Assembly (NCBI GenBank): GCA_963969345.1
Contig: OZ017769.1
Coordinates: forward strand, 3,844,816 to 3,908,815
DNA: 64,000 nt
From: Turbatrix aceti
Lineage: Eukaryota > Nematoda > Chromadorea > Rhabditida > Panagrolaimidae
Reading direction: 5' to 3'
The notes under the pieces are model-generated. The model made no database searches, was not told the origin of the DNA, and saw only the letters and a list, made by a program, of their open reading frames with translations. The position numbers and the translations under genes were made by a program. Of this stretch, positions 21,178-32,879 are shown piece after piece. The first letter of the stretch is position 1. Each line of letters starts with the position of its first letter.

Positions 21178-21653
21178 ATGACAACTTACCATTACCCTCC
21201 ACCTGCATCTGTTCCCGAAAATCAAAACGATGAGAAAGTGTTTCTGCAGGCAAAAAACATTGCCATCTTCCAGCTTGTCCTTGCCGTTGTCATATTCTGC
21301 GTCGGTGGTTTTTTTAGCATTTTTTATGTCGTAGCTGTGGGTTTGTTTCTCTACAAACTAGACACCCGTACAACCGGCTATCACACTGTAATAAACTTTG
21401 CGGCTCAGGTAAAAGCAGTCAAAAATTGGCAAACATATTGAATCATTTTTAGGGAATCACAATTGTAACGTTTATTTTGATTTCTGCAGTGAGTATTCGT
21501 TATTTAATTTTTTCATTTGGTTTGAATTGGATTCCAATAATTGCACTGTTTGTGAGTGTACTGATGGTAATTATACACATTGTTGCCGTTGTCATCTACT
21601 ACAGATACAGCGAAGTTGTAAATCGACTGCAAAACCCCACCTTGCTTTCGTAG
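21178..21653 (+). CDS. four-helix membrane protein, family member I
   Basis: Exons 21178-21408 and 21453-21653, phase-0 intron of 44 nt after NFAAQ; 143 aa. Exon 2 has no usable ATG and is found only through the conserved splice position. ATG 21178 (MTTYHYPPPASVPENQNDEK) is chosen because the decayed copy at 20421 starts the same way. Four helices are clear, with LDTRTTGYHTVIN before the splice and a C terminus YRYSEVVNRLQNPTLLS like that of member A (YNKYSQVANRQT). With A and the pseudogene at 20421 it forms one subgroup. Function unknown. Confidence 0.75.
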
Positions 21654-22017
21654 TGTATTTTATGTGAAAAAAATGTTTTTGCTTGTGCATTTTTTATAAA
21701 TCTTACAATAAAATGTGATAAATTTGTTACGAAGTATATTTTTGAATCATTCTCATTCAATTATTAGAATCACATTTTGGAATCGCACATCTCTAGCGGA
21801 GCAACTTACAAGAACAATGCAAAGGCCTTGCAAAAAAGAGTAAATGAACGAATGTAATGAAAAACTATAACGTATACTTTTTGAATCAGTCTGCTAGCGG
21901 AACAACTGATAATACAAAGGTAGTTACGTAGCATTGTAGAGGTGCATGGCCTTAAACAGGGCTATCCCGCATTTGTTTTCTTAGGTTTAGTTAAATTGAC
22001 GCAGTTTATACAAAGTG
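21654..22017. other. spacer between family members I and F
   Basis: An AATAAAATG polyadenylation-like signal follows member I near 21,707. GAATCA...CTAGCGGA(G/A)CAACT occurs twice (about 21,743-21,806 and 21,883-21,910), an imperfect direct repeat. No gene seen. Confidence 0.4.
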
Positions 22018-22025
22018 TGACGTCA
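22018..22025. promoter_or_regulatory. TGACGTCA (CRE/ATF-type) site upstream of family member F
   Basis: A perfect octamer in GTGTGACGTCAGCGC, 91 bp before the ATG. It corresponds to the site before member E. The region between it and the ATG shares ACCG(C/T)C(C/T)TGAAA and AACAGTCC with member E. Confidence 0.4.
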
Positions 22026-22108
22026 GCGCAACGGACGCTTGTCACACCTTACGGGTGTGTCTTGAAAATATAACCGTCCTGAAAGAAAACAGTCCACATT
22101 ATTCCAGA

Positions 22109-22624
22109 ATGACGGGTAACGACGCAGATGACAAGATTGTGCGCAAGTGCCGATCTCAATACATCCTGCAGATGCTGCAAATCGTGAGCACGTCATTGCT
22201 TAACTTTGTAGTACTTGGAGTTTTTGTGTTCATTTACCCCCTGGTAACCATTCCATTCCTTCTTTTCTTCACCATCAGGCTCAAGGACCGAAAGCCAGGA
22301 TGCCATACGATACTCAATTACTTTGCACAGGTAATTTTTTCACTTTATTCAAACATTTAATTTTTTACCGATCATCAATTTTAGGGTGTTGGAATCGGCA
22401 TTGTTGTGCTGTTCATTGGGCTCAACATTGTTGCTCTCATCGTAATTGGTAACGATAATTGGGGTTTATCCGCGGTATCAATCAATGTAACATCTGTCAG
22501 AATACTTGCAATTGTTTCCCTTATTTGTTTCTTAACAGCAATTGTCAACCATGGATTTAGCATTTTTAGTGCCTACGAATACGGTAAACTTCTTCAAAGA
22601 CAACAACAAAATCCGCCAGCTTAA
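22109..22624 (+). CDS. four-helix membrane protein, family member F
   Basis: Exons 22109-22330 and 22385-22624, phase-0 intron of 54 nt after NYFAQ; 153 aa. The start MTGNDADDKIVRKCRSQYIL parallels member E. Four helices, the loop KDRKPGCHTILN, helix 3 beginning GVGIGIVVLFIG, and a short polar tail (KLLQRQQQNPPA). This is the intact version of the disrupted copy at 16888: the two share the acidic N terminus, the KxRKPGCHT loop and even upstream sequence. It lacks the PGQYP tail of E. Function unknown. Confidence 0.8.
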
Positions 22625-23191
22625 CGATATTATTTTGCACTTTTGCATTATTTTTTTTGGGCGTTTTTACAAACTACAGTTTTTTAAAATAAAAAAAAAC
22701 ACGAGTAAATTTGACGCGTTTGTCACGCACAAGCACGTTATCTCTTTTTATTTCATGAAGTTGTCGCAATCGATAACTTCTTTGTATCACCAGATTTGTT
22801 AGATGCGTGTGCAAATACAAATTGTAAAAAAATATTATATCTATGAACAGTTACTGAATGCTCTACGGCATCGGGTGTTTCGAATTTTTAAATTTTGTTT
22901 ATCGTTCATGTTACAAAATCACAAAAAAAATTTTTGATGCATGTTACAAAATCACAAACGTGGCAATATATTGTTTATGTTAGTGAGATTTTTTTGCAAG
23001 TAGTCACAGTTAAAAAAAACGTTATGGCAAAAAAACTGCTACAATGTTTTTTGTTTATGACGCAGAAGAACAGCTTGATATCACGGTTCGGAGACCATGA
23101 CGTAGTTGCCTCTTCATCACTCTGTTCTTGTGACCAAACACTAAAACACAGTGTCGATAAACACTAATATAAGGTGCGGTGCACTCAATGT
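22625..23191. other. spacer between family members F and G
   Basis: AT-rich, with CATGTTACAAAATCACAAA repeated at about 22,907 and 22,940. No gene seen. Confidence 0.4.
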
Positions 23192-23199
23192 CTATAAAA
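23192..23199 (+). promoter_or_regulatory. TATA box of family member G
   Basis: CTATAAAAG lies 48 bp before the ATG at 23240. Confidence 0.45.
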
Positions 23200-23239
23200 G
23201 AATTCCCAAAAGGTGAAAACGAGTCTGAATGTTTCCACC

Positions 23240-23813
23240 ATGACTGATGACTATGCCGACGAGCAGCTCGTGCTGAAATGCTGGGTGTTATTTATTTTTG
23301 AAATAATACAGATTTTGATCACATCAGTGCTCGATGTTATAATATTCGGATTCTGGGGCATGATCTACGCTTTGCTGACCGTTCCATTTTTTGTATACTT
23401 TCTCATCAAGCTCAAGGAACGCACTCCAGGTCGTCATATTTTTTTCAGTTATGTTGGACAGGTATTTTTTTTATAATGATGTAAGATTATCGATTATCGA
23501 TTTTCAATTGCAGTGTCTCGGAATTGCCACTCTTGTGCCGTTCACAGCTGTCAACGTGGTCGTGCTCATTGTCGTCGAAAGTGGAGAGTGGCATCATTCT
23601 CTGCTGTCACCTGATCAGAATGACGTTGTCTTCATTCTTGCCATATTTGCCCTGAGTTTTTGCATAAAAATGATTTTAATGCACTGCCTCGGCATATTCT
23701 ACGCGCACAGATACAATCAACTTCTACAAAGAGAACAAAAGTATCCTCCGGACGAGTTTGTACCCTCAACACTCTTCTCTCCAAGCCAATATTCTCCCAA
23801 TCAATATATTTAA
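23240..23813 (+). CDS. four-helix membrane protein, family member G
   Basis: Exons 23240-23461 and 23514-23813, phase-0 intron of 52 nt after SYVGQ; 173 aa. The start MTDDYADEQLVLKC matches the E/F subgroup. Helices 1 and 2 (about 20-60) precede LKERTPGRHIFF and the splice site; helix 3 begins CLGIATLVPF and helix 4 ends LGIFYAHRYNQLLQ. A short tail with PSQYSPNQY recalls the PGQYP repeats of member E. Last member of the second cluster, 139 bp from the convergent BTB gene. Function unknown. Confidence 0.8.
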
Positions 23814-23952
23814 ACGCTCTATTTTTTCTTGGTATGTTTATCTGTTTGTACACTTTATGCCATGCGAAATTTAATAATAATTTGCAATCTGCACAAATAA
23901 ATACTGATTTAAGCAAAGTAACATTTTCACTAAAATTTGTTATGATAACTGC

Positions 23953-25710
23953 TCAAACGAGCACAAACTCAATCTGATGGGTTATGTTGGATGAGTTTTT
24001 ACTTGTGTTCGAAATAACGGACTTTGCTGGATCGTGCACATCGATTTCGTGGAGCGCAATTTTTTCATGGCAAGGACACTAAAAAAAGAATATAAATATT
24101 TAATTGAAGATGAAATAAACAAACTTTGTCATTTGCTGCTTTGGTTTTACAGGAGTTGCACTAAAAACAGTATATTAAAATTGCATGATGCAAAAAAATA
24201 ATTTAAAAAAACCTACATAATTTGCGCCGATTGTGTTATTGCATGTGGAGCATACAAGATTCTAAAAAATATGATTGTTTACAATAAAAAAATGTTGAAA
24301 TTGTCTTACGGAATATGAAGCATAATTGCTACGGGTGTTCTAAAAAAACAATTAGAACCAAAATTAAAAGTTTATCGAAAACTCACAACAAAGTATTCAT
24401 GGTTCGCTTTGAGTACAACAAATGGAACAAAAATTTCTAAATAATTCGAGGAATCATAGTTCTGCAGAATTGGTATATTTCGGTTATCCAAAGAATCATA
24501 AATACACACAGATTGAATAACATTCGACGTGGACAATAAGCGAACATTTTTGTTAAATTTAATTCTAAAAAAATTTAACATAGAAAAAAGTTTTTGTGAA
24601 TCAAGCACGACAAACCTAACAAAATTATACTGCGACGCTGGAATGTCAACCGCTTTGGTCACGTTATAAGAAATCTTATCTTCTTCATTGAACAAATTTT
24701 CTAGCAACGGATTCAATTCAAAAGTGTCTTTTGGAACAAATTTTAGCGGCATCAAGTACAGCAAAGGCTCCAGGAAAGATTTTAAGTTTGCCGTGGAATC
24801 AGGTAGAGAATTCAACTTGCATTGATAAAATGCCCAAGCTATTACGAAGTTCACCATTAAAAGTGCATCGACCGGTAATTCCTTGTGTTTGCTAAACGCA
24901 TAACAGTTTCGCAGCACGTACTTCAAAGAATTCGAGGTGACTCCAGCGAATTCTAAACAATTTATTGAATGCCAAAAAATATTCAAAAAAAACCTACTCC
25001 TCGTAAGCAAAACACTTTTTTGATTTTTTAGGATAAAATTAGTAAGTTCACAATTTGAATCCTCAAACTTGAGTTCCAAAGATCTTGCAAGACGGGAAAG
25101 ACAGTTGTCTGTTGTTATGCTTTTTGGAAACTGAGCTGTTGTCAAATATTGGGACCACTGAGTCAGCCATGAAAGTTTGAATTTGGTTGCTGCAAGATAA
25201 AAAAAACTATTGCAAAGGTCAAAAGTCAAAAATCAAAATAATTACCCATAACCTGAAAACTGGTCAACTCATCGATCATCATCTGACCATCTGACCACGT
25301 AATTTCGGGGAACTTGCTAGAATCTAACTTTTCGTTGAACATTTCGATGTTGTAGATGTTGTTTATCAGGATTTCGAAACATTTATATAAAATATCACTG
25401 ACTGGCACAACCTAAAAAACAACTAATTTTTTATGTTTTTTTTGTGAAATCAGACGTGCTTACATCCATTCCGTTGTCTTTTTCAGACCATTCAACTACT
25501 TTTCCGTCTTTTAGAAACATGTTTTTAAACTCATCGCACGCCGAGACCAGTACATTTTTGTTGGCCGTGATTTTCTGCAAAAAACAAAGAGTAAATAAGT
25601 TCTGTGTTAAAACAACAAACCTTGTTGTCTTCCTTTGGAAAAACGAAAACGACGTCACAAAAGTTCTTTTGGGCAAGAGAGTCAAAAAATGTGTTCAACG
25701 GATTCGTCAT
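23953..25710 (-). CDS. BTB-domain protein with a C-terminal multi-CxxC module
   Basis: Ten exons, all with consistent phases: 25710-25621, 25574-25464, 25411-25246, 25189-24998, 24952-24616, 24564-24387, 24339-24310, 24261-24217, 24160-24125 and 24078-23953; 436 aa. The N-terminal BTB/POZ fold shows FCDVVFVFPKED, then ITANKNVLVSACDEFKNMF and VSDILYKCFEILINNIYN. The next segment (MATKFKLSWLTQW) resembles the start of a BACK region. The middle is a unique helical-looking part; the end is built from mini-exons of 30, 45 and 36 nt that encode CSTC, CNSC and CPCH, a zinc-ribbon-like set, followed by IALHEIDVHDP. BTB proteins commonly dimerise and many are cullin-3 substrate adaptors; whether this one is cannot be told. 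A truncated paralogue lies at 18957-19935. I know no family with this exact layout. Confidence 0.75.
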
Positions 25711-25875
25711 CGTAAATTGGCCTGTTTATTGGTGTATGTTGTGTGAAAACAACGAATAGAAAAACAGAATAGAAATTGTTGTGCAGAAAAATACAATTGA
25801 TTGTGTCAGTTCGTAAATACAACATTATAAAAATACGCATTTTGAGCGCATAGTATTTCGATATTTCGATTGAAA

Positions 25876-25985
25876 ATCACGCATGCGGAGACAGCTTTTG
25901 TCCCTCTGCTTGCGCAAAAAGCTTGTCGCGCCAAGCGCCATCATTCGCATTGCATCATTTGAAGAGATACAGAGAAAAAGAACCT
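25876..25985. repeat. diverged solo fragment of the 1,247-bp repeat family
   Basis: GCGGAGACAGCTTTTGTCCC through GAGAAAAAGAACCTACC aligns with the start of the tandem unit (for example 26735-26890) but lacks about 60 bp in the middle. It shows that the unit belongs to a dispersed repeat family. Confidence 0.6.
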
Positions 25986-26370
25986 ACCAGGGTTGCGAAA
26001 TTCCCCGGGGAATAAAAAACGAGGGAATATTCCCGGGGAATTCCCGGAGATTCCCTGGGGAATCTCCTTTCAAATTCCCCGCATCCAAATAAAGCCATGC
26101 GTCAAAAACGGGGTCTAAAATAAAAAATACATCAAAAACGATCTCTTTATTAACAATCATTAAAATTGCAACCTAACTTTCACATCAAAGCAAGATTTGA
26201 AGCCCCAGGGGCAAACTTCAAAAAAAATAATCACATCCTTTTACTTTTCTTAAATTTTTTGGGGGTTTGCCGGGGAATTTTGCGGGGAATATGGCAGAAG
26301 TTGGGGGAATCCCCGGGGATTCCCAGAAATATTCCCCGGGGAATCTCCCGAGGAATCCCATGTTTTCTGT
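25986..26370. mobile_element. GC-palindrome repeat element with GGGGAATTCCCC-type motifs
   Basis: It starts CAGGGTTGCGAAATTCCCCG and carries many copies of CCCCGGGGAAT, GGGAATCTCC and their complements at both ends (25,998-26,085 and 26,270-26,360), separated by AT-rich DNA. The end motif CAGGGTTGC resembles ends of hAT-type non-autonomous elements; no transposase is present. Class assignment is tentative. Confidence 0.45.
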
Positions 26371-26568
26371 CTGTAGAGACTAAATTTTGTTAAAAACAAC
26401 CAAAATACAGTTAATTTTTCCTATTTTTTACATTATTCATTAAATACCGGGCCAAATGGGCTTCGGCGGGCCATTTTCATGTCTGCTAAACAGAACAGAA
26501 CTGTCCGTTTTGATTTTTGTGTCGTTAACTAATTTTTAAAAGAAGAAAAACATTATTGGACGCTTTAA

Positions 26569-29500
26569 AAATTTGTTCTTTGGGGTGCCGTCTCGGACCT
26601 GATCACGTACACCAGTCATTTTTGCATTACCAGGAGTACCGACTTTTATTCATGCCACAGCTTATGTATGAACGTACGTTTCAAAAATTATTGGGATCCA
26701 TCCACAAGCTTTCGCAAGGACGGAAGAAGGATGCGCGGAGACATCTTTTGTCCCTCTGCTTACACAAAAAAAAACTATGAAAAATTATCCGCAAACACTG
26801 CTCTTATCCATCTGCTTACGCAAAAAGCTTGTCTTGCCAAGCGAAATCATTCGCATTGCATTATTCGAAGAGACACAGAGAAAAAGAACCTATGCACGCA
26901 CGGTGTAAAAGGGAGGGGAGACGTTTTGGGAAGTTAATCCGCAGCAGCACTGCAGTCAGCGGCGTGAGCAGGGTGGTAGCATTAATGATAGAAGCTCTTT
27001 GCGCAGTTGATTTTTGGGCGAGAATAAAGGTATGTAACCACACGAACTAAATTGGCGTTTTGGCAGCGAAAAGTAAATGGAAGGTCTGGCTGCCCAATGT
27101 CAGTCGCTACTGCAGTAAAAAAGAGTATATTGCTCAGCGAGAATGGTTTACAAACAAGTTGCAATAGTCTAGTGCGTCTATTATTGTCCATCGGTATACT
27201 CTTTTACCATTTTGAGACCCCGGTTCAATTCTATACACGTTCAAAATTTTTTATATTTTCTCCGTTAAACAAAAAATTGAGAATTTCGACGGAGAATCTC
27301 CGGAGTTTTTACAGGGTGCGGCAAAAGTCCGTGGACAAACGTTTTTTTATCAAAACATCTAAACTAGAAGAAATTAAACAGAACCAAAATTTTGTAACAT
27401 TAGTACAGGTATTAGGAAAAAATTGGCGTATAGGACATTTAGCTGGCTGCCGTTAGCGGGGATCAGCCTGCCCAAACACCATGCCAATTTATATGCGTTC
27501 CGCCGCACGTCAGGGTGCATCACATTTTTTTGTCTTATTAATCCGGGAGCAAGTGTACAATTGTCCAAACAATTTTATTTGAACAAGCAACCTATTATGT
27601 TGTCAGAAAAAATTAAACCCCCCAGTTACCCATAATTTGTAAATTAGTTTCTGCCGTTGGCAAAATATACCTTGTTTTTATGGATTTGGGGTTCTATACC
27701 CGCAAAAAGTGCCCGCAAAAAGTGCTTTCAAACGCTGGTATTTTTTTGCTGTTATTTACTGCTTCGGGCAGACAAATGCATATATGCAAACAAAAGTCGA
27801 GAGTCAATATTTTACAAATTTGTTCTTTGGGGTGCCGTCTCGGACCTGATCACGTACACCAGTCATTTTTGCATTACCAGGAGTACCGACTTTTATTCAT
27901 GCCACAGCTTATGTATGAACGTACGTTTCAAAAATTATTGGGATCCATCCACAAGCTTTCGCAAGGACGGAAGAAGGATGCGCGGAGACATCTTTTGTCC
28001 CTCTGCTTACACAAAAAAAAACTATGAAAAATTATCCGCAAACACTGCTCTTATCCATCTGCTTACGCAAAAAGCTTGTCTTGCCAAGCGAAATCATTCG
28101 CATTGCATTATTCGAAGAGACACAGAGAAAAAAAACCTATGCACGCACGGTGTAAAAGGGAGGGGAGACGTTTTGGGAAGTTAATCCGCAGCAGCACTGC
28201 AGTCAGCGGCGTGAGCAGGGTGGTAGCATTAATGATAGAAGCTCTTTGCGCAGTTGATTTTTGGGCGAGAATAAAGGTATGTAACCACACGAACTAAATT
28301 GGCGTTTTGGCAGCGAAAAGTAAAGGGAAGGTCTGGCTGCCCAATGTCAGTCGCTACTGCAGTAAAAAAGAGTATATTGCTCAGCGAGAATGGTCTACAA
28401 ACAAGTTGCAATAGTCTAGTGCGTCTATTATTGTCCATCGGTACACTCTTTTACCATTTTGAGACCCCGTTTCAATTCTATACACGTTCAAAATTTTTTA
28501 TATTTTCTCCGTTAAACAAAAAATTGAGAATTTCGACGGAGAATCTCCGGAGTTTTTACAGGGTGCGGCAAAAGTCCGTGGACAAACGTTTTTTATCAAA
28601 ACATCTTAACTAGAAGAAATTAAACGGAACCAAAATTTTGTAACATTAGTACAGGTATTAGGAAACAATTGGCGTATAGGACATTTAGCTGGCTGCCGTT
28701 AGCGGGGATCAGCCTGCCCAAACACCATGCCAATTTATATGCGTTCCGCCGCACGTCAGGGTGCATCACCTTTTTTTTTGTCTTATTAATCCGGGAGCAA
28801 GTGTACAATTGACCCAACAATTTTATTTGAACAAGCAACCTATTATGTTGTCAGAAAAAATTAAACCCCCCAGTTACCCATAATTTGTAAATTAGTTTCT
28901 GCCGTTGGCAAAATCAAAAAGTGCTTTCAAACGCTGGTATTTTTTTGCTGTTATTTACTGCTTCGGGCAGACAAATGCATATATGCAAACAAAAGTCGAG
29001 AGTCAATATTTTACAAATTTGTTCTTTGGGGTGCCGTCTCGGACCTGATCACGTACACCAGTCATTTTTGCATTACCAGGAGTACCGACTTTTATTCATG
29101 CCACAGCTTATGTATGAACGTACGTTTCAAAAATTATTGGGATCCATCCACAAGCTTTCGCAAGGACGGAAGAAGGATGCGCGGAGACATCTTTTGTCCC
29201 TCTGCTTACACAAAAAAAAACTATGAAAAATTATCCGCAAACACTGCTCTTATCCATCTGCTTACGCAAAAAGCTTGTCTTGCCAAGCGAAATCATTCGC
29301 ATTGCATTATTCGAAGAGACACAGAGAAAAAGAACCTATGCACGCACGGTGTAAAAGGGAGGGGAGACGTTTTGGGAAGTTAATCCGCAGCAGCACTGCA
29401 GTCAGCGGCGTGAGCAGGGTGGTAGCATTAATGATAGAAGCTCTTTGCGCAGTTGATTTTTGGGCGAGAATAAAGGTATGTAACCACACGAACTAAATTG

Positions 29501-32500
29501 GCGTTTTGGCAGCGAAAAGTAAATGGAAGGTCTGGCTGCCCAATGTCAGTCGCTACTGCAGTAAAAAAGAGTATATTGCTCAGCGAGAATGGTTTACAAA
29601 CAAGTTGCAATAGTCTAGTGCGTCTATTATTGTCCATCGGTATACTCTTTTACCATTTTGAGACCCCGGTTCAATTCTATACACGTTCAAAATTTTTTAT
29701 ATTTTCTCCGTTAAACAAAAAATTGAGAATTTCGACGGAGAATCTCCGGAGTTTTTACAGGGTGCGGCAAAAGTCCGTGGACAAACGTTTTTTTATCAAA
29801 ACATCTAAACTAGAAGAAATTAAACAGAACCAAAATTTTGTAACATTAGTACAGGTATTAGGAAAAAATTGGCGTATAGGACATTTAGCTGGCTGCCGTT
29901 AGCGGGGATCAGCCTGCCCAAACACCATGCCAATTTATATGCGTTCCGCCGCACGTCAGGGTGCATCACATTTTTTTGTCTTATTAATCCGGGAGCAAGT
30001 GTACAATTGTCCAAACAATTTTATTTGAACAAGCAACCTATTATGTTGTCAGAAAAAATTAAACCCCCCAGTTACCCATAATTTGTAAATTAGTTTCTGC
30101 CGTTGGCAAAATATACCTTGTTTTTATGGATTTGGGGTTCTATACCCGCAAAAAGTGCCCGCAAAAAGTGCTTTCAAACGCTGGTATTTTTTTGCTGTTA
30201 TTTACTGCTTCGGGCAGACAAATGCATATATGCAAACAAAAGTCGAGAGTCAATATTTTACAAATTTGTTCTTTGGGGTGCCGTCTCGGACCTGATCACG
30301 TACACCAGTCATTTTTGCATTACCAGGAGTACCGACTTTTATTCATGCCACAGCTTATGTATGAACGTACGTTTCAAAAATTATTGGGATCCATCCACAA
30401 GCTTTCGCAAGGACGGAAGAAGGATGCGCGGAGACATCTTTTGTCCCTCTGCTTACACAAAAAAAAACTATGAAAAATTATCCGCAAACACTGCTCTTAT
30501 CCATCTGCTTACGCAAAAAGCTTGTCTTGCCAAGCGAAATCATTCGCATTGCATTATTCGAAGAGACACAGAGAAAAAGAACCTATGCACGCACGGTGTA
30601 AAAGGGAGGGGAGACGTTTTGGGAAGTTAATCCGCAGCAGCACTGCAGTCAGCGGCGTGAGCAGGGTGGTAGCATTAATGATAGAAGCTCTTTGCGCAGT
30701 TGATTTTTGGGCGAGAATAAAGGTATGTAACCACACGAACTAAATTGGCGTTTTGGCAGCGAAAAGTAAATGGAAGGTCTGGCTGCCCAATGTCAGTCGC
30801 TACTGCAGTAAAAAAGAGTATATTGCTCAGCGAGAATGGTTTACAAACAAGTTGCAATAGTCTAGTGCGTCTATTATTGTCCATCGGTATACTCTTTTAC
30901 CATTTTGAGACCCCGGTTCAATTCTATACACGTTCAAAATTTTTTATATTTTCTCCGTTAAACAAAAAATTGAGAATTTCGACGGAGAATCTCCGGAGTT
31001 TTTACAGGGTGCGGCAAAAGTCCGTGGACAAACGTTTTTTTATCAAAACATCTAAACTAGAAGAAATTAAACAGAACCAAAATTTTGTAACATTAGTACA
31101 GGTATTAGGAAAAAATTGGCGTATAGGACATTTAGCTGGCTGCCGTTAGCGGGGATCAGCCTGCCCAAACACCATGCCAATTTATATGCGTTCCGCCGCA
31201 CGTCAGGGTGCATCACATTTTTTTGTCTTATTAATCCGGGAGCAAGTGTACAATTGTCCAAACAATTTTATTTGAACAAGCAACCTATTATGTTGTCAGA
31301 AAAAATTAAACCCCCCAGTTACCCATAATTTGTAAATTAGTTTCTGCCGTTGGCAAAATATACCTTGTTTTTATGGATTTGGGGTTCTATACCCGCAAAA
31401 AGTGCCCGCAAAAAGTGCTTTCAAACGCTGGTATTTTTTTGCTGTTATTTACTGCTTCGGGCAGACAAATGCATATATGCAAACAAAAGTCGAGAGTCAA
31501 TATTTTACAAATTTGTTCTTTGGGGTGCCGTCTCGGACCTGATCACGTACACCAGTCATTTTTGCATTACCAGGAGTACCGACTTTTATTCATGCCACAG
31601 CTTATGTATGAACGTACGTTTCAAAAATTATTGGGATCCATCCACAAGCTTTCGCAAGGACGGAAGAAGGATGCGCGGAGACATCTTTTGTCCCTCTGCT
31701 TACACAAAAAAAAACTATGAAAAATTATCCGCAAACACTGCTCTTATCCATCTGCTTACGCAAAAAGCTTGTCTTGCCAAGCGAAATCATTCGCATTGCA
31801 TTATTCGAAGAGACACAGAGAAAAAAAACCTATGCACGCACGGTGTAAAAGGGAGGGGAGACGTTTTGGGAAGTTAATCCGCAGCAGCACTGCAGTCAGC
31901 GGCGTGAGCAGGGTGGTAGCATTAATGATAGAAGCTCTTTGCGCAGTTGATTTTTGGGCGAGAATAAAGGTATGTAACCACACGAACTAAATTGGCGTTT
32001 TGGCAGCGAAAAGTAAAGGGAAGGTCTGGCTGCCCAATGTCAGTCGCTACTGCAGTAAAAAAGAGTATATTGCTCAGCGAGAATGGTCTACAAACAAGTT
32101 GCAATAGTCTAGTGCGTCTATTATTGTCCATCGGTACACTCTTTTACCATTTTGAGACCCCGTTTCAATTCTATACACGTTCAAAATTTTTTATATTTTC
32201 TCCGTTAAACAAAAAATTGAGAATTTCGACGGAGAATCTCCGGAGTTTTTACAGGGTGCGGCAAAAGTCCGTGGACAAACGTTTCTTATCAAAACATTTT
32301 AACTAGAAGAAATTAAACGGAACCAAAATTTTGTAACATTAGTACAGGTATTAGGAAACAATTGGCGTATAGGACATTTAGCTGGCTGCCGTTAGCGGGG
32401 ATCAGCCTGCCCAAACACCATGCCAATTTATATGCGTTCCGCCGCACGTCAGGGTGCATCACCTTTTTTTGTCTTATTAATCCGGGAGCAAGTGTACAAT

Positions 32501-32866
32501 TGTCCAAACAATTTTATTTGAACAAGCAACCTATTATGTTGTCAGAAAAAATTAAACCCCCCAGTTACCCATAATTTGTAAATTAGTTTCTGCCGTTGGC
32601 AAAATATACCTTGTTTTTATGGATTTGGGGTTCCACACGAACTAAATTGGCGTTTTGGCAGCGAAAAGTAAAGGGAAGGTCTGGCTGCCCAATGTCAGTC
32701 GCTACTGCAGTAAAAAAGAGTTTATTGCTCAGCGAGAATGGTCTACAAACAAGTTGCAATAGTCTAGTGCGTCTATTATTGTCCATCGGTACACTCTTTT
32801 ACCATTTTGAGACCCCGGTTCAATTCTATACACGTTCAAAATTTTTTTTCTCCGTTAAACAAAAAA
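26569..32866. repeat. tandem array: five copies of a 1,247-bp unit plus a partial sixth
   Basis: Units start at about 26569, 27816, 29015, 30262 and 31509 (spacings 1247, 1199, 1247, 1247). The second spacing is shorter because 48 bp are missing near 28912. The fifth unit breaks off near 32632 and joins a 230-bp piece of a sixth. Copies 1, 3 and 4 share one set of variants (AAATGGAAGG, GGTATACTC); copies 2 and 5 share another (AAAGGGAAGG, GGTACACTC). Open frames recur in every unit on both strands, but they overlap, have no family match and simply reflect the repeat. Within each unit are a Tc1-like terminal motif (TACAGGGTGCGGCAAAAGTC) and tRNA-like A and B boxes. It is a transposon-derived tandem array, not a gene family. 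Confidence 0.85.
27165..27232 (+). other. tRNA-like A-box/B-box pair in the tandem unit (first copy)
   Basis: TAGTCTAGTGCG resembles an RNA polymerase III A box and GGTTCAATTCT a B box, 57 bp apart. The intervening sequence does not fold as a tRNA. This suggests a tRNA-derived SINE head incorporated into the repeat. Every full unit repeats it; copies 2 and 5 have a mutated B box (GTTTCAATTCT). Confidence 0.3.
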
Positions 32867-32879
32867 ATGAAGAAAAACG

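Noticed and set aside
24372..25229. One uninterrupted 285-aa gene instead of spliced exons
   Set aside because: Two short introns there happen to stay open, but the BTB exons upstream, the mini-exons downstream and the paralogue's splice sites all support splicing.
27165..27232. A functional tRNA gene
   Set aside because: A and B boxes are recognisable, but no acceptor or anticodon stem forms.
26569..32866. A tandem family of 60-175-aa protein genes
   Set aside because: Frames occur on both strands of every unit and overlap, have no family match, and their conservation follows the DNA repeat rather than protein constraint.
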